DNA of 17,688 nucleotides, from positions 1-17,688 of the forward strand of contig DGDO01000059.1 of the NCBI GenBank assembly GCA_002385475.1. Reading direction: 5' to 3'. Source of the stretch: Candidatus Sordicultor fermentans (lineage in GTDB: Bacteria > Atribacterota > Atribacteria > Atribacterales > Caldatribacteriaceae). Positions 6,676 through 14,418 of the stretch are shown here, piece after piece. Positions within the stretch are counted from its first letter, which is position 1, and every line of letters begins with the position of its first letter. The notes under the pieces are model-generated. The model was given only the letters and a program-made list of their open reading frames with translations. It was not told where the DNA came from and did not search any database. The translations under genes and the position numbers were made by a program.

Positions 6676-6904
6676 CTCTCTTCCTTTTACAATCATGAAT
6701 GAAGGCGGTCTTTCTCTTCCCCCTCATCCTTCCGGAGAAAAAACTAGGTTGAGGTGCTTTTTCCTGACTTTGACACTTCACTTAGCTGAAACCCGCATCA
6801 AATCTATATTCTTTAAATTAAAATATGCTATTTTGCCACTACACTCACTACCTTAAGTGGTCTACAGAGATAGTTCTTCTTTAGGGGTGATATTTTTAGG
6901 GAGT

Positions 6905-7060
6905 TTAAATTTTGAGGAGTTTTAAGATTTTATTACTCAGTTCCGTTCCTTTAATTTTGATTAAGAACTGTTGATTTTCAATTTCTACCTCAGCAAAGTT
7001 CAGCAAGCTTAATGCTTCCCGAATTTCTTCTAGAAAGGCTTTCCCTTGGGCTTTCTTCAT
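6905..7060 (-). CDS. Uncharacterised 51-residue protein
   Basis: An ATG at 7058-7060 with AGGA about 6 bases upstream opens a 51-codon frame ending in TAA. The protein starts MKKAQGKAFLEEIREAL, continues with LLNFAEVEIENQQFLIKIKG, and ends KILKLLKI. The predicted shape is an N-terminal amphipathic helix, two short beta strands, then a C-terminal helix. The helix followed by alternating EVEIE/FLIKIKG strands vaguely recalls the region before the biotinyl domain of BCCP proteins, but no lysine-containing biotinyl motif is present. I recognise no family. The strong charge and amphipathic periodicity and the ribosome binding site favour a real gene. It lies on the same strand as the operon to its right. 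Confidence 0.6.
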   Translation of the reverse strand: MKKAQGKAFLEEIREALSLLNFAEVEIENQQFLIKIKGTELSNKILKLLKI

Positions 7061-7106
7061 AGTATCCTGCAAAATTCACGGTAATATTATTTTCTCTTTT
7101 GCTCTC

Positions 7107-7370
7107 TCATTTTTCCCAGAGCATCACGATCAACCCCACCGTGTCAACTGGCAGTTTAAAACATTGAAAAAAAGCACAATATGGAATATCAACGCTGGGA
7201 CATATTCCTCCAGCGTGCGTGGTGGTCTCGAGTTTTTCTTCTCGGCGAGGAATATTAATTACGACAGGGTTTGCGGAAACTAACAAGACCCACCGAGACC
7301 TTGCCATATCCGGTGCTATCCCTATCATATTTGAAGCAGCATTACACATAAAAAGACCGGTGAGCTCCAA
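7107..7370 (-). pseudogene. Orphan 87-residue frame, possible remnant of a larger gene
   Basis: The frame from TTG at 7370 to TGA at 7107 encodes ELTGLFMCNAAS, then IGIAPDMARSRWVLLVSANP, then THAGGICPSVDIPY and a hydrophobic end VGLIVMLWEK. The sequence looks protein-like (ordered hydrophobic segments, glycine/proline turns, clustered cysteines), yet no ribosome binding site precedes either the TTG or the internal ATG. An in-frame stop lies a few codons upstream. This fits the C-terminal piece of a gene whose 5' part was lost, located 34 bases after the yhcH-like gene. I do not recognise the family. It could also be an intact small gene or a chance frame. Confidence 0.35.
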
Positions 7371-7404
7371 CGAAAATATAAATCAACTATGAATAATTTA
7401 AATG

Positions 7405-7863
7405 TTACAGCAGTTTTACTTTTATAACTACTTTTTTCACGTTCGCTGGCTCATCATAAATGCAGCAGGGCTGGTGAGCATCTTCGGGATAAAAGATGGC
7501 AAAATAGTTTTCTCCCATATTGACCGCTGTCCAAATCTGGGGATCCTTAAAAAAAGCTATATCTTTTTCCTCCGAATAGGGCCTAGAGAGGGTCAATTGG
7601 TTCAGCGGAGCCCATCCAATGATTTCTTTTCCTCTTGCCAAATACTGGATGTCCAGATATTTTTGGTGTGCTTCCCATTCGACCTCCGTCACTGGGCGAG
7701 TGGTGTAGGACATAACCACGGCAAATAAATCTTCCCCGTCTATCTCATATCGTCCATCAGGTAATTCCTCAAAATTTTTCTCAGCAAGAAAAGAAAAGGC
7801 TTCAGCAAACCTATCATTTAAAGAAACATAATTCTTTCCATTTTCCAGTATATCAAGAATCAC
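7405..7863 (-). CDS. YhcH/YjgK/YiaL family protein (putative sugar anomerase, NanQ-like)
   Basis: A 152-residue cupin-like protein. The frame is open to 7914, but GTG at 7861-7863 is preferred. It gives the family's usual beginning (MILDILENGKNY), and an AGGAGG site at 7873-7878 lies 9 bases upstream. Family hallmarks are LPDGRYEIDGEDLFAVV, EWEAHQKYLDIQYL with the conserved EAH and DIQ, and the FYPEDAHQPC histidine segment. E. coli YhcH (NanQ) is a sialic acid anomerase, and relatives YiaL and EbgC sit in sugar catabolic operons, so anomer interconversion of the imported sugar is likely here. A 160-base gap separates it from the phosphatase gene, so it may have its own promoter. Substrate unknown. 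Confidence 0.88.
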   Translation of the reverse strand: MILDILENGKNYVSLNDRFAEAFSFLAEKNFEELPDGRYEIDGEDLFAVVMSYTTRPVTEVEWEAHQKYLDIQYLARGKEIIGWAPLNQLTLSRPYSEEKDIAFFKDPQIWTAVNMGENYFAIFYPEDAHQPCCIYDEPANVKKVVIKVKLL

Positions 7864-7977
7864 AAATAATCGCCTCCTCGATTGGTTATAAGATTTCCCA
7901 GATACATCGAACATTCAAAATCTGGCCAAAATACAAAAGGAGATATTGAATATAGCTTTATAGTTTAAACAGCTACT

Positions 7978-7994
7978 GAAAAACGGTATTCCGT
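7978..7994 (-). terminator. Weak hairpin with T-run between phosphatase and yhcH-like genes
   Basis: The minus strand reads ACGG-AATA-CCGT followed by TTTTT (the run falls at about 7978-7983). The stem is only 4-5 bp, so termination would be inefficient. It is the only terminator-like structure seen in the 160-base gap (7864-8023), which otherwise holds AT-rich sequence with no clear promoter. Confidence 0.25.
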
Positions 7995-8023
7995 GCCCCC
8001 CAAAATATCTTGATTCAATTCCG

Positions 8024-8797
8024 TCAGCCATTTATAGCTTTTACCAACTCCTGATATATGCCTGGAGTAGCAGCTAACACATCTCCTTTAAACAGGTCAA
8101 ACTTTCCTCCATCTGGTGCCGAAACTACCGCTCCTGCTTCTCGAGCAATTAAAACTCCTCCCGCCAAATCCCAGGGAGATAGCGCATATTCCCAATAACC
8201 ATCTATAATGCCCCGGGCTACATAGCTCAACTCCAAAGCCGTGCTTCCCAAAACCCGCAAATCAGTGAGTCTCATAGTAGATTTTATATCTTTTACTGTC
8301 CGAGAGAGTTCTCCTTCTTCATAAGGAAAGCCGATTACCAGTAAACTCCCTTCCACAGAAGTTGTAGTAGAAACTCCTATTTTTTCTCCATTTAGAAAAG
8401 CGCCATTCCCCTTTCGAGCATAAAATAAATCCTTGCTTATAGGATTGTATACTACCCCGGCTATTGGCTCATTATCTTTCCAATAACCTAAAGAAACAGC
8501 AAAAAAAGGAAATTTATGAACAAAGTTTAAAGTCCCATCTAAAGGGTCCACATAAAAAGCTTCACGATAATGTGGTATCTGTTCACTTCCTTCTTCTCCC
8601 ACTATCGGAATTTGGGGAAAGCGACCACTTAAGATAGAGATAATCTTTTCTTGAGATTCTCTGTCAGCAGAAGTTACTAAGTCATAGGAAACAGACTTCT
8701 GGGAAATAGAGAAGTTCTCCTCCTCAAAGTACTTTCTCAATATGCTGCCTCCAGCTAACGACGCTATAATCATAGTTTCCAGGATATCAGAAGACAC
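8024..8797 (-). CDS. Inositol monophosphatase family phosphatase
   Basis: A 257-residue member of the Mg2+-dependent IMPase/FBPase superfamily. Motifs: TSADRESQE (D45), IVGEEGS (E68, E69), DPLDGTLNF (D84, D87, G88, T89) and SPWDLAGGVLIAREAGA (D210). These supply the full metal and phosphate site, so it should be active. Family members hydrolyse inositol-1-phosphate, sugar phosphates, or 3'-phosphoadenosine phosphates. Start GTG at 8797 follows a GGAGG site about 10 bases upstream. Location in a sugar operon, 46 bases after the BtpA/SgcQ gene, suggests it dephosphorylates a pathway sugar or cyclitol phosphate. That is inference; the motifs do not separate inositol phosphatase from other specificities. 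Confidence 0.92.
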   Translation of the reverse strand: MSSDILETMIIASLAGGSILRKYFEEENFSISQKSVSYDLVTSADRESQEKIISILSGRFPQIPIVGEEGSEQIPHYREAFYVDPLDGTLNFVHKFPFFAVSLGYWKDNEPIAGVVYNPISKDLFYARKGNGAFLNGEKIGVSTTTSVEGSLLVIGFPYEEGELSRTVKDIKSTMRLTDLRVLGSTALELSYVARGIIDGYWEYALSPWDLAGGVLIAREAGAVVSAPDGGKFDLFKGDVLAATPGIYQELVKAING

Positions 8798-8843
8798 AAA
8801 CCGAAACCTCCTGTCAGTTTATTTCCAGTAAATATTCAGAGTT

Positions 8844-9656
8844 TTATCTAATTGCTTTCACTTTATCCATAAAAACTCTTACTCGCTCTTCATCCACGTG
8901 ATTTTCAAATCGACCATCACGTTTGAAGGTAGTACCTACTATTGCTCCATCAGCGAATTTAAGTTGCTCTTCCACGTTCTCCAGTCTTACCCCGGTATTA
9001 GCAAAAACTACTGTATCAGGAACGGCTTCCTTTACCCTCCTCAAAATCTGTACATCAGTTTCTATCCCAGCAGTCAAACCCGATACACATAAAGCATCAG
9101 GACGAGTATTAAACACGGTAGATTTGGCAATATCCACTATATCCCGATCGGCTAAGTATTTAGCTGCCTCAGGTACAATGTTGAACAACAGTTTAATCTT
9201 CTCTGCTCCTATGGCATACTGGTGACGCACCGTCGCTCCACAGTTAGTATTCCACAAACCAAAATCACTGGCATATACTCCGGTAAAAATTTCTCGTACA
9301 AATTTAGCTCCAGTAGCTGCAGCCAAATCAAGGGTAGCAATAGGGTCCCAAAGTACATTTACTCCAAAGGGGATTTTTATATCAGGAATCAATTCTCCTA
9401 TCACTCGGGCCATAGCTGCTACCGTAACTGTATCTACCTGGGTCATATAAGGTATGCTAAACTCATTAGAAAACATTACCGCGTCTACTCCACCACCCTG
9501 AAGAGCTAGCAAATCCTTCCTCGCCCACTCTATTACCTTCTCCATCCCTCCCTCTTTATCAAAAGCAGGATCACCAGGCAAGGGACTAAAGTGGCACATA
9601 GCTATAATTGGTTTCCGACAGTTGAATACTTCTTCTACCCAGTTTTTTTCAGTCAT
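8844..9656 (-). CDS. BtpA/SgcQ family protein
   Basis: A 270-residue TIM-barrel-like protein of the BtpA/SgcQ family. Recognisable blocks are MCHFSPLPGDP (about 20-30), GGVDAVMFSNEFSIPY, FVREIFTGVYASDFG, ALCVSGLTAGIETD and the C-terminal FADGAIVGTTFKRDG, which looks like a phosphate-binding loop. BtpA was named for a thylakoid role in photosystem I biogenesis in cyanobacteria; SgcQ is encoded in a cryptic sugar operon of E. coli. A photosystem role is implausible here. Between an FGGY kinase and a phosphatase, it more likely acts on a phosphorylated sugar (aldolase, isomerase or epimerase-like), which is inference. Start ATG has a GGAGG site and lies 25 bases after the kinase stop. Confidence 0.93.
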   Translation of the reverse strand: MTEKNWVEEVFNCRKPIIAMCHFSPLPGDPAFDKEGGMEKVIEWARKDLLALQGGGVDAVMFSNEFSIPYMTQVDTVTVAAMARVIGELIPDIKIPFGVNVLWDPIATLDLAAATGAKFVREIFTGVYASDFGLWNTNCGATVRHQYAIGAEKIKLLFNIVPEAAKYLADRDIVDIAKSTVFNTRPDALCVSGLTAGIETDVQILRRVKEAVPDTVVFANTGVRLENVEEQLKFADGAIVGTTFKRDGRFENHVDEERVRVFMDKVKAIR

Positions 9657-9681
9657 TTCGCTTTCCTCCTCGGTATTTAAT

Positions 9682-11229
9682 TTAGATAATATCTTGATCC
9701 ACTAAATAATCAGATAGTTCGTGCATAAAAGGGCTATTCGCTTCATAAAGTGAGCGAAAAAGCCGGTAATTTAAAGCGTACTTCTCGTGAGTTTCCAGAT
9801 CTGGCTTAATCGTTTTTTCTATTTTTACCCACCGATTAATTTCGGTAAGATCTTTAAACAAGCCTATGCCTACTCCAGCCATAAAAGCATCTCCAAAACT
9901 TGCACCGATTTGCTGTTGGGGAATTAGCAGTTTAGCTTTAACTATGTCCGAGACGATTTGCATCCACAGACTATTTTTGGTCCCCCCGCCAGTAGCCAAG
10001 ATACGTTCAGGTTTCACTCCTTCCTCTTCCATAACCTCAAGATTGTGGCGAACACCAAAACCTACCCCCTCTAATAAGGACCGATACACATCCCCTCGAG
10101 TGTGTCGTAAGCTCAAGCCAAAGAGCAATCCCTTAGCCCGAGGATCATTTAAGGGAGTACGTTCTCCTTCAAAATAGGGTAGAAGAATAAGCCCCTTAGC
10201 TCCAGGTGGAGATTGAGATGCCAGGTCAGCCAATAATTGATAGACACTCCTCCCCGTAGAAATTTCTTCTTCTACTTCCTGATGAGCAAATTGATCGCGA
10301 AACCACTTAGTTAAGCTCCCTGCTGTGGACATCCCACCTAAGAAAGCGTAGGTATCTTTTTCCAAAAAAGGTGCACTCCAAAAATGACGAGTTTTGATTA
10401 GTTCAGTAGTTTTAACGATAAAAAATATACTGCTACCAAACATGAGCATCATGTCATTAAATTCCCTCATACCGGCACTAACTGCCTCAGCTGCAGCATC
10501 GGTAGTACCAACTATAACTGGAGTACCAGAAGCTAGGCCAGTTTCTACCGCCGCTTTATCGGTAACATAACCAGCTATCTCACAGCTCCAATAAATTTGG
10601 GGTAAGCGATCCACTGGAGTAATGTAGGAAGCAAGTTCTTCTCGCCAGCATAAGTTGTGTATGTCAAATAGGGGAGTATAACCACTAGCGGTATAGGCAT
10701 CAATAGTTGCTTTCCCGGTGAGCTTGTATACGAGATATGCCTGACTGGTAAGAAACCATCTGGCTTTTCGGAAAACCTCTGGCTCGTTGTTTTTTATCCA
10801 CAAAATCTTAGGACCAGAAGCCTGAGAGCTCAAATACATTCCACTCTTCTCAAAAATTTCCTCCTTACCCAAAATTGCTTCTAAATACTCGATTTCACGA
10901 GTTGCCCGAGTATCGATGCCATAGAGAATTGCTGGACGTAGTGGCTGACCATTTGCATCTACCGGAAGAACACAAGAACCAATAGCGCTTATCCCTATCC
11001 CCAAAACTTGAGAGGAGTTAATCTCTGATTTTTCCAGGAGGCCTTTCACAATCTCCTGAAAATCATGCCACCAAACTTTATCAGCATCGTGCTCGAAGTG
11101 ACCAGGTTTGGGCATATCCATCTCGTGAGGAACAATATGTTGAGCAATTATTTCACCATTCTCTCTAACCAGTACTCCCTTGGAAGAATACGTACCAATA
11201 TCAACTCCTAACAAATACCCTTCGGCCAT
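9682..11229 (-). CDS. FGGY family carbohydrate kinase (xylulokinase-like)
   Basis: A 515-residue two-domain sugar kinase. The first phosphate-binding motif is GVDIGTYSSKGV (8-19). GTTDAAAE (241-248) holds the likely catalytic base D244; PYFEGERTPLNDPRAKG (351-367) is the FGGY signature region; ATGGGTKNSLWMQIVSD (412-428) binds nucleotide. Length and motifs fit xylulokinase and related enzymes, but FGGY kinases also act on ribulose, gluconate, glycerol, erythritol and AI-2, so the substrate is open. It should phosphorylate the sugar delivered by the ABC importer encoded upstream. The start has a GAGGA site and lies 13 bases after the aminopeptidase stop. Confidence 0.92.
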   Translation of the reverse strand: MAEGYLLGVDIGTYSSKGVLVRENGEIIAQHIVPHEMDMPKPGHFEHDADKVWWHDFQEIVKGLLEKSEINSSQVLGIGISAIGSCVLPVDANGQPLRPAILYGIDTRATREIEYLEAILGKEEIFEKSGMYLSSQASGPKILWIKNNEPEVFRKARWFLTSQAYLVYKLTGKATIDAYTASGYTPLFDIHNLCWREELASYITPVDRLPQIYWSCEIAGYVTDKAAVETGLASGTPVIVGTTDAAAEAVSAGMREFNDMMLMFGSSIFFIVKTTELIKTRHFWSAPFLEKDTYAFLGGMSTAGSLTKWFRDQFAHQEVEEEISTGRSVYQLLADLASQSPPGAKGLILLPYFEGERTPLNDPRAKGLLFGLSLRHTRGDVYRSLLEGVGFGVRHNLEVMEEEGVKPERILATGGGTKNSLWMQIVSDIVKAKLLIPQQQIGASFGDAFMAGVGIGLFKDLTEINRWVKIEKTIKPDLETHEKYALNYRLFRSLYEANSPFMHELSDYLVDQDII

Positions 11230-11242
11230 AAAAAGATTCTCC

Positions 11243-12310
11243 TCAAATTAATATTTTTCCTTTTTGGAAGATTAATCTTCCATCTAAATATACTTCACCA
11301 TTTTCTCTCATATCTTTCACAATGTCCCAATGAATAGCCGATTTATTAGTTCCTCCGGTGTCAGGATAAGCCCGACCCAAAGCAATGTGAATAGTGCCAC
11401 CAATTTTTTCGTCTAATAGTATATCTTTACAAAAGTATTTTATTTCTGGATTAGTACCAAAAGCAAACTCCCCAATTCGGCTAGCTCCCGGGTCAGTATG
11501 AATTACTGCCTGGAGAAAATCTTGATTGGTAGACGAGGTAGCTTTTACTAATTCCCCTTTTTCCCACCGTAAATAGATATCGTGCACTAAACGCCCTCCC
11601 AACACACCTGGGAACTCAAAGTATATCTCGCCTTCAACTGTATTTTCTACTGGAGACGTAGTGATTTCACCATCGGGCATATTTATTTTCCCATCAGCAA
11701 CCTGCCACTTCCGCCCTTCCACAGAAAAACTCAAATCGGTATTCTTCCCTATTACTCGCACCCGCTTACCCTGGTTAAGGATATGAGCCCATCTTTCCCA
11801 TTCCCGGCTCAAATTTGACCAATCCAGAAAACAGGCGTTAAAAAACATATCCGTGATGGTCTCTTCATCCATTCCTGCTTCTTGAGCCAAAGAAGCATTA
11901 GGCACTCGCAGCAAACACCAGCGGGTTTTTTCCCAGCGCATAGTGGATATTTTACCCATAGTGTTCCTGAACTTAGAAAGTCTGTTTGAAGGGATATCCC
12001 AGAAAACGCCCAGGTTATGGGCGCCTCGCAGTCCCAGATACACATCAGCCCATTCCATACCGTAGGCTTCAATCTCTGGTATCCACTCAACTTGTACTTC
12101 GTTTCCATATTTTAATAATGATCGATTTAGTTCTTCAGAGAGAAACTGCACTTGAGGATGAGCCCCTGCTTTAATACATGCCTCATAAATTGCCCGCACC
12201 AGAGGATAGGTTTCTATTTCCGTCATGGCAATCATTACCCGTTCCCCTGGCTTAACCTCGGTAGAATAATTAACTAATAAACTTCCCAACTCTTTCCAGC
12301 GCTTATCCAT
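11243..12310 (-). CDS. M29 (thermophilic aminopeptidase, AmpS-like) family metallopeptidase
   Basis: A 355-residue member of peptidase family M29. The two-metal site appears intact: E215 in MPDGEITTSP, E281 in RIGEFAFGTNP, H308 in GGTIHIALG, then H327 and D329 in NKSAIHWDIV, with Y315 close by. It is slightly shorter than characterised AmpS/AmpT enzymes (about 410 residues), the difference being mainly in the N-terminal region. A peptidase is unexpected between a sugar permease and a sugar kinase. Either the transported compound carries an amide or aminoacyl bond, or the fold has been recruited to another hydrolysis. The start has a GGAG site and lies 17 bases after the permease stop. Confidence 0.88.
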   Translation of the reverse strand: MDKRWKELGSLLVNYSTEVKPGERVMIAMTEIETYPLVRAIYEACIKAGAHPQVQFLSEELNRSLLKYGNEVQVEWIPEIEAYGMEWADVYLGLRGAHNLGVFWDIPSNRLSKFRNTMGKISTMRWEKTRWCLLRVPNASLAQEAGMDEETITDMFFNACFLDWSNLSREWERWAHILNQGKRVRVIGKNTDLSFSVEGRKWQVADGKINMPDGEITTSPVENTVEGEIYFEFPGVLGGRLVHDIYLRWEKGELVKATSSTNQDFLQAVIHTDPGASRIGEFAFGTNPEIKYFCKDILLDEKIGGTIHIALGRAYPDTGGTNKSAIHWDIVKDMRENGEVYLDGRLIFQKGKILI

Positions 12311-12327
12311 AGTATTCTCCTTTATAA

Positions 12328-13338
12328 CTATATACTTTTTTCGCGACGCATAAAATGGTCAATTATGAGAATAGCGATAAAAAGAACACCCCAGGAAAAA
12401 TCTTTGAAAAAGGAACTACCTCGCACACCCAGGAGCAACATATGAAACCCGGTAGACAATACCTGTAAAATGAAAGTAGCCAAAATAACTCCAACCACAT
12501 TACCAAAACCAGGAGAAGTACCTCCCAAAACTGAAATAAGCAGGGTTAACAAAATATACGTCCTAGTACCATATTCATAAGCCACTGAGTTAGTCCGACT
12601 CATCACGATGATGCCCGCTATGGCCCCAAGAATGCCGCTTAAAATATAAACTTTCATGGCGATAGATCTATTATCAATTCCCGAAAATTTGGCCGCAGTG
12701 GGATTGGTACCTGACATTCGAACCTTAAACCCAAAAGTGGTATATTCGAGAACAAAATACATTAAAATACCCACTATAAGGAAAATAACAAAAGGAATGG
12801 GAATCCCCATAACTACCTGATGACCGATAATTGATAACTCCTTGGGGAAACCGGTGAGGGTCTTGCCTCCAGTTATTACCACCGAAATCCCACGGTACAA
12901 AGTTAAAGTAGCCAGAGTAGCCAAAATCGGCGGAGCGCCTATGTATCCTGCTAATAAGCCATTCAGAGCTCCACAGGCAGCTCCCGTAGCTATTGCCACC
13001 AAAAAGACTATTACTATAGAGAGAAACTCATGACCTGCAAAAAAGGGAGCCAATTTTACTATAGATAGTCCGGCTATCAATGCAGATAAATTAGCAGTAT
13101 CGTTAATAGAAAGATTTATCCCATCAATCATCATAGCAATGGCCATGCCCAGGCCCATAAGTCCAATCTCTGGGCACTGGAAAGCCATTGACCTTATGCT
13201 ACTACCAGTAAGGAAACGGTCCTCTATCGCACCAAAAAAAATAACCAGAATTATTAAGACTACTGATAACAGCAAAACCCTGTCTTCAATATTAAACCTA
13301 AACCCTCCTGGAAATTTACCTCTTTTTTGTTCAGCCAT
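12328..13338 (-). CDS. Sugar ABC transporter permease (RbsC/LsrD-type)
   Basis: A 336-residue integral membrane protein of the branched-chain/ribose permease family, with about 8-10 membrane segments. Diagnostic regions are MIDGINLSINDTANLSALIAG (about 70-90, equivalent to the GGIDLSVG loop of RbsC), CGALNGLLAGYIGAPPILATLATL, TTFGFKVRMSGTNPTAAKFSGI (ATPase coupling loop) and LISVLGGTSPGFGN. It pairs with the adjacent permease to form a heterodimeric channel. The N-terminus has a charged cytoplasmic stretch before the first segment. The start, preceded by an AGGTGG site, lies 14 bases after the other permease stop. Confidence 0.93.
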   Translation of the reverse strand: MAEQKRGKFPGGFRFNIEDRVLLLSVVLIILVIFFGAIEDRFLTGSSIRSMAFQCPEIGLMGLGMAIAMMIDGINLSINDTANLSALIAGLSIVKLAPFFAGHEFLSIVIVFLVAIATGAACGALNGLLAGYIGAPPILATLATLTLYRGISVVITGGKTLTGFPKELSIIGHQVVMGIPIPFVIFLIVGILMYFVLEYTTFGFKVRMSGTNPTAAKFSGIDNRSIAMKVYILSGILGAIAGIIVMSRTNSVAYEYGTRTYILLTLLISVLGGTSPGFGNVVGVILATFILQVLSTGFHMLLLGVRGSSFFKDFSWGVLFIAILIIDHFMRREKSI

Positions 13339-13352
13339 ATTCTAGTCCACCT

Positions 13353-14360
13353 TCATTTTTCTTTCCCCATTGGAAAATACTTAAGCCGCCCTTGTCGTTG
13401 TTCCGCAATCGCTGGTATCGAAATAAAGATAATTAACACCAAACCAACCACCATTTTCTGCCATTCGGCCGAAACCCCTAGGAAGATGAGACCCCGGTTA
13501 AGTACCTGAATTAATAACACTCCAAGGATAGTTCCAACGACTGACCCTCGTCCTCCGGTGATAGCTGCTCCCCCTATCACTACTGCTGCTATAACATCCA
13601 AGTCTTGACCCATAAACAAAACTGGATTGAAAGAACGACTGTAAGCACCTTGAATAACTCCCGCAACTGCAGCTAAAGCACCACTCAGAGCTAACATGAG
13701 ATAAGTTATACGTTTAACATTGAAACCAGCTCTGATTGCCACTTCCCGGTTACCTCCCATAGCGTACAATCCCCGACCAAAAGTGGTATATTTTAACAAC
13801 CACCACACAAAAATCGCGATTATAAGCAGATAGACCACCGATACATGAAGGCCGGTTTCTCCCGCTACCGGATCTTTAACCTTTATCAGAAAACGGGAAT
13901 AATAACCTACCAAACCCTCTGGTAAATTGAAGTTCATGGCACGACCAATGAAAAAGAGATTAAACCCATACCACAAAGTTTGATAGCCCAATGATACATA
14001 AAAAATAGGAAGGTCAAATTGATTGACAATAAAAGCCATAAGCAAACCAGCCAATAGTCCAAAAACTATGCTGACAACCAAGTAAAGCCCGATACCACCG
14101 TTATAGCCGAGCCCAAGAAGTAACATATGAGTAGAATAAGAAGTCATAGCCGCTATAGCTACAAAAGAAATATCAACATTTCCAGAAATAAGGACCATCA
14201 GTACTCCCAGACCCATAATACAATAAACAATTGAACCGCGAACAATATCAAAAAGGGTAGAAGCTGAAAAAAATAGAGGATTTCTGAAACCGATAACTAT
14301 TGAAATAATCATCAAAATTAGAAAAACCACAAATTCGTGTGAATTTAGTAATTTTTTCAT
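13353..14360 (-). CDS. Sugar ABC transporter permease (RbsC/LsrC-type)
   Basis: A 335-residue membrane protein of the same family as its neighbour but clearly diverged. Key regions are VLMVLISGNVDISFVAIAAM (about 53-72), a TTFGRGLYAMGGNREVAIRAG coupling loop, and VIAAVVIGGAAITGGRGSVVGTILG toward the C-terminus. Two unlike permeases with one double ATPase is the layout of LsrCD/RhaPQ-type importers rather than the single RbsC type. ATG start with a GGAAGG site, 58 bases after the ATPase stop; nothing recognisable lies in that gap. Confidence 0.93.
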   Translation of the reverse strand: MKKLLNSHEFVVFLILMIISIVIGFRNPLFFSASTLFDIVRGSIVYCIMGLGVLMVLISGNVDISFVAIAAMTSYSTHMLLLGLGYNGGIGLYLVVSIVFGLLAGLLMAFIVNQFDLPIFYVSLGYQTLWYGFNLFFIGRAMNFNLPEGLVGYYSRFLIKVKDPVAGETGLHVSVVYLLIIAIFVWWLLKYTTFGRGLYAMGGNREVAIRAGFNVKRITYLMLALSGALAAVAGVIQGAYSRSFNPVLFMGQDLDVIAAVVIGGAAITGGRGSVVGTILGVLLIQVLNRGLIFLGVSAEWQKMVVGLVLIIFISIPAIAEQRQGRLKYFPMGKEK

Positions 14361-14418
14361 TTTTCGTAGAACCTTCCTGTTTTATCTCCCTCGGTTTCCA
14401 CTAGTTTACAAAACCAAA

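Larger units (their letters stand above)
6469..6904. other. Gene-poor 436-base region upstream of csrA with palindrome
   Basis: No convincing coding sequence is seen on either strand. The longest open frame (plus strand, 6605-6856) lacks a ribosome binding site and protein-like composition. The stretch holds the candidate csrA promoter and a 14-bp palindrome. On the minus strand, six GGA trinucleotides fall in a purine-rich segment (about 6630-6770). A regulatory RNA or a decayed gene is possible; neither is demonstrated. Confidence 0.5.

Noticed and set aside
6605..6856. Plus-strand open frame of 83 codons upstream of csrA.
   Set aside because: No ribosome binding site, composition unlike a folded protein, and lies opposite to the gene direction in the region.
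7864..7914. Upstream extension of the YhcH-like gene to 7914.
   Set aside because: The extra 17 residues are not part of the family and lack a ribosome binding site, whereas GTG at 7863 has AGGAGG at ideal spacing.
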